Under the pieces are notes generated by a model, which was not told the origin of the DNA, did not search any database, and saw nothing but the letters and a program-made list of their open reading frames with translations. Below, piece by piece: positions 18,119 through 24,120 of a stretch of 64,000 bases of DNA. The translations under genes were made by a program, and so were the position numbers. Position 1 is the stretch's first letter, and each line of letters starts with the position of its first letter. Location: positions 1 to 64,000 of the forward strand of contig NZ_CACVCC010000007.1 of NCBI RefSeq assembly GCF_902729355.1. The letters run 5' to 3'. This DNA is from Streptococcus sp. S784/96/1 (GTDB lineage Bacteria > Bacillota > Bacilli > Lactobacillales > Streptococcaceae).

Positions 18119-19458
18119 TAGGAATTCACTTCCAAACGTTGTTTGAAACGGTAAGCGTCACTCTTTGTGTTCAATGATATTTGAGGATACCTATCCAAAA
18201 TGCCTCTTACTTTAAATAAACCTAGCCCTCGATTTTCTCCTTTGGTCGAATAACCTTTATCAAACACCTTAGTAATGGAAATTTTTTCCTCTGCTGTGCT
18301 ATTTTCAATAATGAGATGATAGGTACCGTTCTCCATAAAATAGGCCAGTATCAGCTCAGGAGAGTCACTCACCTTAGCAGCTTCAATCGCATTTTCTAGG
18401 AATACCGATAACAACGTGATGTAATCTAATAAATCCATCGGTGGTTCATCAACCACCTCTTCCACTTCTACCGTTACAGCAATGCCTTTATGCTGGGCTT
18501 CTCTTAATTTAGCAGAAATCACACTTTTAATAGCGGTATTAGCTATGCGTGAAAGGTTGCCAATTTCATATTTTTCTTGGTAGAAAGACTTCCCTGTATC
18601 TGCCAAGACACTGGTATAAATAGACTCAACCATTTCCATATCCTTATCCTCAATAGCACTGGCTAGGCTACTTAAAATCGTCACATAGTCATGTCTGAAG
18701 CTACGAATTTCTTGATACAACTGTTCAATATGCCGACTATAATCTGATAAGGAACGCAACTGGTGTTCATAACGGTCACGCGATTCTTTTTCTTGGTTGA
18801 TACGGATGCGATAACTCAGTGACAGCATCGCTGCGATATACATCACACAACAAATCACTGCTATCTGCTCTGCAATGTGAAAAGCCAATTGCTCTGAAAT
18901 CGTTACTGATAGTGTGAGGCCTGCTTCAACCATGCCTTGTATCATGCCTAGCACAAATAGGCTAATAACTGTCGAAGACCAGTAAAATACCGTCAATATA
19001 TTAATCGGTACTAATAGCTTGTCTAATAAGGCTTGCGAGGTGTAACGTCTAATCAAGGCATAATCAATATTCAACCATTTCGTTAATCCTTTGAATAACG
19101 CAAAGACCAATACGTAGCTCAATAGCGCAAACCAATCCTTATAGGAATTAACTATTGCTTCTCCGAAAAGCATTTTGAAATAAACCTCTAGGCTAATCTG
19201 AAAGAGACAAATCATCGTGTAAGGAGTGGCAGCATAGAAGAATCGCCGTGTCTTTGTTTCAAAAGGGAGCTTTTGGCGAACTAAGAGCCAGCAGTAACCA
19301 AAAACAAGTAACAGGGCAAAATCATCAAAAATATACCAGATAGGAACTAGAAAGATACTCTGTTGCCAGGTTATTGTAATCCCACTAATTGCTTTTAGCA
19401 GGTAGTTCAAACCAATAATCTGCATGACAATAAGTAAGAGGTGTAAAACAATGTCCAT
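18118..19458 (-). CDS. AgrC/ComD-type sensor histidine kinase (HPK10 family)
   Basis: 446 residues. The first 215 or so form six or seven membrane helices, as in peptide-sensing kinases such as AgrC, ComD, BlpH and FasB/C. A coiled linker (221-250) leads to the phosphoacceptor motif SFRHDY with His256, the N box FLENAIEAA near 353-361, and the G box NRGLGLFKVRGIL near 409-421, a GHKL ATPase. It probably senses an extracellular peptide or a membrane state and phosphorylates the LytTR regulator encoded at 20353-21105. It is the last gene of an operon behind three LytTR-box-like repeats. No double-glycine pheromone gene was found beside it. Ligand unknown. Confidence 0.85.
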   Translation of the reverse strand: MDIVLHLLLIVMQIIGLNYLLKAISGITITWQQSIFLVPIWYIFDDFALLLVFGYCWLLVRQKLPFETKTRRFFYAATPYTMICLFQISLEVYFKMLFGEAIVNSYKDWFALLSYVLVFALFKGLTKWLNIDYALIRRYTSQALLDKLLVPINILTVFYWSSTVISLFVLGMIQGMVEAGLTLSVTISEQLAFHIAEQIAVICCVMYIAAMLSLSYRIRINQEKESRDRYEHQLRSLSDYSRHIEQLYQEIRSFRHDYVTILSSLASAIEDKDMEMVESIYTSVLADTGKSFYQEKYEIGNLSRIANTAIKSVISAKLREAQHKGIAVTVEVEEVVDEPPMDLLDYITLLSVFLENAIEAAKVSDSPELILAYFMENGTYHLIIENSTAEEKISITKVFDKGYSTKGENRGLGLFKVRGILDRYPQISLNTKSDAYRFKQRLEVNS

Positions 19459-19489
19459 ATGTCTCCTTTGCTAATAGTCACCCACCACC

Positions 19490-19687
19490 CTATTTATGAA
19501 AATAGCGATAAAGTTCTCTGCCAAACTCATTGCCAACTTCATAAATTTTTGGCCACCATTCTGATATAAACCACATGATAGCTAAGAAAAACAAAATCCC
19601 AACAGTATAACGTAAAAACCAAGGTAGGCGATTAAAGCCAACTTCAATTTGTTTATCAATTCTTCTTACTAATTGTAACATATCCAT
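19490..19687 (-). CDS. 65-residue single-pass membrane protein of unknown function
   Basis: Short protein with an amphipathic basic N-terminus (LVRRIDKQIEVGFNRLP), one membrane segment at about residues 27-46 and a charged C-terminus containing EWWPKIYEVG. It has no cysteine, so it is not an AgrD-type cyclic peptide precursor, and no Gly-Gly leader. It lies 5 nt after the DUF3278-like gene and 31 nt before the kinase. Weak AGGA upstream allows a start at 19687 or at the ATG two codons in (19681). It could be an immunity-like protein, a kinase accessory or a signal precursor. I do not recognise the family. Confidence 0.65.
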   Translation of the reverse strand: MDMLQLVRRIDKQIEVGFNRLPWFLRYTVGILFFLAIMWFISEWWPKIYEVGNEFGRELYRYFHK

Positions 19688-19692
19688 TTTTC

Positions 19693-20217
19693 CTATTCTT
19701 TGATTACTTTAATTTTTCGACGATTACTGAAGAAGGCTATCATAAATATAATCGGTGTGTACAGCACCATAACTCCCGGCGCAGCGATTTTCCAATAAAC
19801 CTCAAAAGTGGTTCCAGCTTCTTGTGGGATTCCTGATTGCCAGAGCCAAACGGTTGTTAAAAGAAGAACAATAACATAAAACAGGGCCATTCTCAGTGTT
19901 TTACGAAACATTTTACGACGGGCCTCTTTCAGCTGAGAAGGAACTACTGTGAGTTTATCCCAACCAAATTTCTGGACTACGCTAGATTGATAGGCTAACG
20001 GATACACAACAGCTATCAGATAAGCCCAACTGGTTAAGTCAGTATAAAATAGCATAGATAATAAGAAACCTCCGATTAAGACTGTTATCATAAAAGGATA
20101 AACTTCTGATGACAATTTCTGAATCTCTAGCTCATGGTCAGTCGTAAAATCTCCTTCAATCCCGTAGAACCATTTCAAAAAACGATAATAGAACTTTGAT
20201 TGGTATTCTTTTTTCAT
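19693..20217 (-). CDS. DUF3278-like membrane protein
   Basis: 174 residues with four predicted membrane helices, arranged as two hairpins (about 42-75 and 110-165), and a soluble N-terminus reading KFYYRFLKWFYGIEGDF. It resembles streptococcal DUF3278 proteins, which have no assigned reaction and are often found near regulators. It is first in the operon DUF3278-65 aa-kinase, directly downstream of the LytTR boxes and a TATACT -10 box, so it should be the most strongly induced gene of the locus. The family call is from memory of the pattern, not a search. Confidence 0.65.
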   Translation of the reverse strand: MKKEYQSKFYYRFLKWFYGIEGDFTTDHELEIQKLSSEVYPFMITVLIGGFLLSMLFYTDLTSWAYLIAVVYPLAYQSSVVQKFGWDKLTVVPSQLKEARRKMFRKTLRMALFYVIVLLLTTVWLWQSGIPQEAGTTFEVYWKIAAPGVMVLYTPIIFMIAFFSNRRKIKVIKE

Positions 20218-20246
20218 ATTATTTACCTCTTAAACTTTATGGTTTA

Positions 20247-20314
20247 AGTATAGCAGAGGGAAGTTCTGAATCGGTTACACTTCCCTAAACGGTCATTTTT
20301 TCACCCTGAATGGT
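20247..20314 (-). promoter_or_regulatory. LytTR-type direct-repeat operator and promoter
   Basis: Minus strand: ACCATTCAGG (20305-20314), 11 bp, ACCGTTTAGG (20284-20293), then a third, looser copy ACCGATTCAG (20266-20275), and -10 TATACT (20247-20252). The 21-bp phasing of the first two (two helical turns) and the ACCnTTnAGG pattern match the sites used by BlpR/ComE-type regulators. The third copy covers the -35 position. The gene driven is the DUF3278-like one at 20217. Confidence 0.75.
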
Positions 20315-20331
20315 TGATTTAACAGATAACT

Positions 20332-20358
20332 AAAAGGCTGAGAGTATGCTTCTCAACC
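20332..20358 (-). terminator. Terminator after the LytTR response regulator
   Basis: Stem GGTTGAGA/TCTCAGCC with one G-U pair and a 7-nt loop, followed on the minus strand by TTTTAG. It overlaps the regulator's stop codon and separates it from the LytTR-box operon. Confidence 0.7.
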
Positions 20359-21105
20359 TTTCTTAGTATTGCTTTCTAAAATGCGCTGTTTCAGCCCCTT
20401 CATCTTGAGACGTGACACCAGACAGGTCTCCTCATCTGGAAAGACGGCTACATTGTCCTTATAGTTCAACGCCAGAATATTTTCTGGGTTGACCACATAG
20501 GAGCGATGGCTCTGATAAAGTCGTTTATCTAAGGCGATGATATCTGACAGTTTTCCATAAAATTCTAAACGCTCTGTCTTTGTCCGAAGATTGATTTTAT
20601 GGGATTTTTCCGAGGTCTCAAAATAAAAAATATCACGAAAGGGTACCTGAATATGAGCGTAAGCTGTTTTGAATAGAAAAATATCCTCCTGAGGAACCCC
20701 TGTTAACTGCTCAAGAACGTATGAAACAACCTCTTCCAAACATTCGGTCAGCTCTGCATCATTTTGCCCCTTATCAATAAAATCCAAGGCTGACACCTTA
20801 TAGCGATAGGTCAAGGTTAGAAATTCAGAATGAGTCGTCACAAATACGATATGTGCTAACGGATCCAAAGCTCTAATTTCTTTAGCCAAATCAAGTCCTT
20901 TGCGTAACTCATCCTTAATTTCAATATCTAGCAAAAAGAGTTGGTGACTACCCTTTTCAGAAATACTGTCTAATAGCTGACTAGGTTTTTCAAAAACATT
21001 CAGATGTCTTGCCTTGATACCTTTATTCACTAAAATTCCCGCTACAATTTTTTCCAAACGAAACTGTTGTTGTAGATTATCTTCAAGAATAAAGATATTT
21101 AACAT
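20353..21105 (-). CDS. LytTR-family response regulator (AgrA/ComE/BlpR type)
   Basis: 250 residues. The receiver domain spans residues 1-125, with acidic residues at EDN (8-10), the phosphorylation site Asp60 in LFLLDIEI and Lys near 112. A LytTR DNA-binding domain lies at about 145-245 (HIQVPFRDIFYFETSEKSHK, then SHRSYVVNPENILAL). Such regulators bind paired direct repeats upstream of target promoters, and fitting repeats lie just downstream at 20266-20314. It begins 3 nt after thrC ends, so it may be read from the thrC promoter as well as any of its own. Cognate kinase at 18118-19458, separated by the induced operon. Confidence 0.88.
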   Translation of the reverse strand: MLNIFILEDNLQQQFRLEKIVAGILVNKGIKARHLNVFEKPSQLLDSISEKGSHQLFLLDIEIKDELRKGLDLAKEIRALDPLAHIVFVTTHSEFLTLTYRYKVSALDFIDKGQNDAELTECLEEVVSYVLEQLTGVPQEDIFLFKTAYAHIQVPFRDIFYFETSEKSHKINLRTKTERLEFYGKLSDIIALDKRLYQSHRSYVVNPENILALNYKDNVAVFPDEETCLVSRLKMKGLKQRILESNTKKG

Positions 21106-21108
21106 GCT

Positions 21109-22596
21109 CTACACCAAGCCTAGATAGGTTTCCACAGCTTGTTGCATGTCTGCTGTCGCAACAACAGTTGTGTGACGAACTTCAGCTGTTTCCAGACCAT
21201 TTACTGCTGAAGGAATAGCAACTTTAGATAGGTCATGTAATTTTTGAACCGCTGTGAAGTCATCACCTGAATCTTCTCCTGTCACAGCCTCGATAGCCAC
21301 ACGTGGGAATTTATAAGGGCTGGCCGTTGAAGCAATGATTGTTGGCGTGAGGTCATTTGTTCTAGCAACATACCTCTGGTAAACCGCAGAGGCGACAGCT
21401 GTGTGAGGATCTTCAATGTACTTACTTTCTTCGTACACACGTTTAATCTCAAGAGCAGTTTCTTCCTCCGTTGCATACCCTGCTTCAAAAAGGTCAAGAA
21501 TAGACTGGTCAACATCAGACAAGGTATATTCTCCTGCAGTCGCTAAGTTTTCCATCAAAGCCTTGGTTTTCGCTGCGCTATTGCCCACCAAATGGAAAAT
21601 GAGACGCTCTAAGTTTGACGATACTAAGATGTCCATTGACGGACTCGTCGTCACTTTAAAGTCACGTTTTTTGTCGTAAGTCCCCGTTGTAAAGAAGTCT
21701 GTTAAGACCTTATTCTCATTTGACGCACAGATGAGTTTCCCTACCGGTACCCCAATTTCACGTGCATAATAAGCCGCCAAAATATTCCCAAAGTTACCAG
21801 TTGGCACCGTGATGTTAATCTTTTCACCGTTGGTGATGTGGCCCGCTTTAACCAGCTGAGCATAGGCATAAACATAGTAAACGACTTGCGGCACCAAGCG
21901 ACCAATGTTCATTGAGTTAGCTGATGAGAATTGAGCGTTATGCGCTAGCAATTTTTCACGCAAATCTGCATCATTAAACATGCGCTTCACATCTGTCTGA
22001 GCATCATCAAAGTTTCCATCAATAGCAACCACATGCGTATTGGCACCTGTCTGTGTGGTCATCTGCAATTCTTGGATTTTTGACACGCCGTCTTTTGGAT
22101 AAAAGACAATAATATCTGTTCCCGGAACATCAGAGAAACCTGCCATAGCAGCTTTACCAGTATCTCCTGAAGTCGCTGTTAAAATGACGATTTTGTTGTC
22201 AACACCTTGTTTTTTTGCTGATGTTGTTAGCAAGTAAGGTAAGATTGATAGGGCCATGTCTTTAAAGGCAATGGTTGACCCATGGAAAAGTTCCAGATTG
22301 TACTGATTACCCAACTTGACAACAGGGGCAATAACTACTGTGTCAAATTTTTCATCGTAGGCTGAGGCGATACAGTAGTCAAGCTCTTCTTCACTAAAAT
22401 CATCCAAGAAAGTCGAAAGAACTAGCTTTGCAACCTCTTGATAAGATGCATCTTTTAATTGTTCAAAATCAAGAGTGAGTTCTGGCAAAGCAACAGGTGT
22501 AAATAAACCACCATCTGTGGCTAAACCTTGCAAAATTGCTTGGCTAGCAGTTACTTTATTATTCTCATCGCGAGTTGATTGATAAACTAGGGTCAT
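21109..22596 (-). CDS. thrC: Threonine synthase
   Basis: PLP enzyme turning O-phosphohomoserine into threonine, 495 residues, the long streptococcal form. The N-terminal region reads STRDENNKVTASQAILQGLA. The PLP lysine is Lys112 in HGSTIAFKDMALSILPYLL, and the phosphate-binding loop lies in TATSGDTGKAAMAGF. It is separate from hom and thrB, as in Streptococcus agalactiae, where thrC also lies between adhP and the ribosomal operon. An extended -10 (TGG TAAAAT) lies about 35 nt upstream. Confidence 0.95.
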   Translation of the reverse strand: MTLVYQSTRDENNKVTASQAILQGLATDGGLFTPVALPELTLDFEQLKDASYQEVAKLVLSTFLDDFSEEELDYCIASAYDEKFDTVVIAPVVKLGNQYNLELFHGSTIAFKDMALSILPYLLTTSAKKQGVDNKIVILTATSGDTGKAAMAGFSDVPGTDIIVFYPKDGVSKIQELQMTTQTGANTHVVAIDGNFDDAQTDVKRMFNDADLREKLLAHNAQFSSANSMNIGRLVPQVVYYVYAYAQLVKAGHITNGEKINITVPTGNFGNILAAYYAREIGVPVGKLICASNENKVLTDFFTTGTYDKKRDFKVTTSPSMDILVSSNLERLIFHLVGNSAAKTKALMENLATAGEYTLSDVDQSILDLFEAGYATEEETALEIKRVYEESKYIEDPHTAVASAVYQRYVARTNDLTPTIIASTASPYKFPRVAIEAVTGEDSGDDFTAVQKLHDLSKVAIPSAVNGLETAEVRHTTVVATADMQQAVETYLGLV

Positions 22597-22683
22597 TGGA
22601 TATCCTCATTTGTTGATAATGTTTTGTCTATTTTACCATAATTACCAGAAAATTGAAGCAAATATCTTTTTCAATTGGGTTTT

Positions 22684-23159
22684 CTAACCCAAGAATGAGT
22701 CAACTCCCAATATTTTGTATTGATGCGTTTTGAGGCTGGTAATGAAGAACATAGCCACCAAACTAACCAGGTAAAGACTGGCCGGGAAAAGCGTCACTGT
22801 CGAAGGACCTGACACATCTACATCTAAGAGTATTCCAATAATCACCGAGGAAAAGCCTCCGATTGATCGACTGACATTTGAGATAATATTGTTGGCTGTT
22901 GAGCGAATGTGGTGCGGGTAAAGGCGAGTAATCATAGCACCGTAGCCTGCAAACATCCCATTTACAAAGAAGCCGATAACATTCCCAAATTAGTGACGGT
23001 AGCAATCCAACCTGCCTGAGTCCCTGAAATTGCCAAATCTGCAATGATACTAGACATCGAAAATGATAAGAACATAACATTTAAATCATCTGTTCCAGAC
23101 GCCACAATGGCAGAGGCAAGCGCACGTTGATTGTTTTTATCGAGTTTTAACCCCAACAT
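22684..23159 (-). pseudogene. MFS transporter remnant with internal deletion
   Basis: The N-terminal 60 residues (MLGLKLDKNNQRALASAIVA, then SGTQAGWIATVTNLGM) are joined directly to the last 100 or so residues of a 12-helix major facilitator (NVIGFFVNGMFAGYGAMITR, YPHHIRSTANNII). The two parts are in different frames and meet near 22978-22990. About 250 residues of the middle are missing, so the gene is dead. The ends resemble the sugar-acid/sialate class of MFS permeases, but the substrate cannot be named. It lies between thrC and a repeat-rich gap, which suggests a rearrangement there. Confidence 0.85.
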
Positions 23160-23225
23160 AGTATTCCTCCTTTAATGCTAGCTCTTTGTCTGCCTTTATT
23201 AAATTGGAACCTACTCTATAAGAAA

Positions 23226-23500
23226 AGAGGTTGGGATAAAATATCTCAACCTTCTTTTTTTGATATGCGACGTCTAGCGCCTAAAAAGAGTACGACTTAA
23301 CAAGACACCTCTACTTTAACATAATGAAAAAGTAGTGAGGACTTTCTCCCGTCGGAGATTTCCTCACTACTAATCTTAGTATGTTTGATAGCAATAACAG
23401 ATTAACGCAGTGTTGATAGGCGGTCTGTAGGTTGACACTTCTCTCCCTTTCAAGTGTCCACCTAAAATAGTCCACTGGACTATTTTAGTACCACACAATC
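23226..23500 (-). repeat. Intergenic repeat family, copy A
   Basis: On the minus strand it runs GTCCAGTGGACTATTTTAGG, then TGGACACTTGAAAG, ATCAACACTGCGTTAATCTG, and ends AGAAGGTTGAGATATTTTAT before CCCAACCTC. The same order of blocks is seen at 44708-44873 on the plus strand. Copy A has an extra internal segment with the 23331-23371 hairpin. Confidence 0.75.
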
Positions 23501-23599
23501 GTTAGCAGCCATCCTATACGAATGTGATGAATGTCGTTCATCTTATTTATTTCCAACCTCCAAAGGTCTCCCAGACCTTTAGAGCTGTGCGGATGTGGG

Positions 23600-23703
23600 A
23601 GTGAAACTGTCCAGTGGACAGTTTCAGCCTGAGCTTAGAGACCAGAGAGCGAGGGAAAGTCAAGACTTCGACATCATGACTTCTGTCCCACTCTCAGTGA
23701 AAG
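23600..23703. repeat. Intergenic repeat family, copy C1
   Basis: Contains ACTGTCCAGTGGACAGTTTC, then AGCCTGAGCTTAGAGA, CAGAGAGCGAGG, and ends CCCACTCTC. The same block order occurs at 34008-34130. The GTCCAGTGGAC palindrome and the GAGAGTGGG end link it to copies A and B. Confidence 0.7.
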
Positions 23704-24120
23704 TTTCATCAAAAACCATGACTTATTAACAAAACAAGACTTCTTTTTTAGATTAACTTCCATGTCTCACAGGACATCATTAGAGTTATTCGCAATTTTT
23801 GATAGTTAATGATCATTTAGATGTCTTGGCAATGGGTTTGCTGAAATTTTTGAGAAATGTTCGTCGGATATAGCTAAGAAGTCAGACATTAGCTCAGTTG
23901 CTTCGTGTAAGAGCAGGAGAAACCTCAAAGCGATGTTAAAGCATTCATTCCTATTCCTTTTATATCTTTTAAGGTAACAGATTTGCATCTACGCCCATTC
24001 TATGACTACTGTCAAATATACCGTGTACTGTTCTAAAAGGTTATAAGAGCTAGTTCTATACCTAAATTTTATCCCAAAAGGAAGAAATAAGAAGGAATAA
24101 GCCGTTTACAAAGAGCTCTT

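Larger units (their letters stand above)
23160..24120. other. Repeat-rich gene-free stretch upstream of MFS remnant
   Basis: 960 bp with no supported gene. It contains an intergenic repeat (23226-23500) homologous to 44708-44873, a long hairpin AGTAGTGAGGA/TCCTCACTACT (23331-23371), and a second repeat segment (23600-23703) similar to 34008-34130. A 60-codon minus-strand frame at 23806-23988 has no ribosome binding site and no recognised product. Probably an insertion and deletion hot spot. Confidence 0.6.

Noticed and set aside
19459-20352. A double-glycine or cyclic (AgrD-type) pheromone gene for the LytTR system
   Set aside because: Read both strands of the intervals; no Gly-Gly leader and no Cys-containing short peptide with a ribosome site was found.
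23806-23988. 60-codon minus-strand open frame in the gap upstream of the MFS remnant
   Set aside because: No ribosome binding site, no recognised product, and it lies in repeat-rich non-coding sequence.
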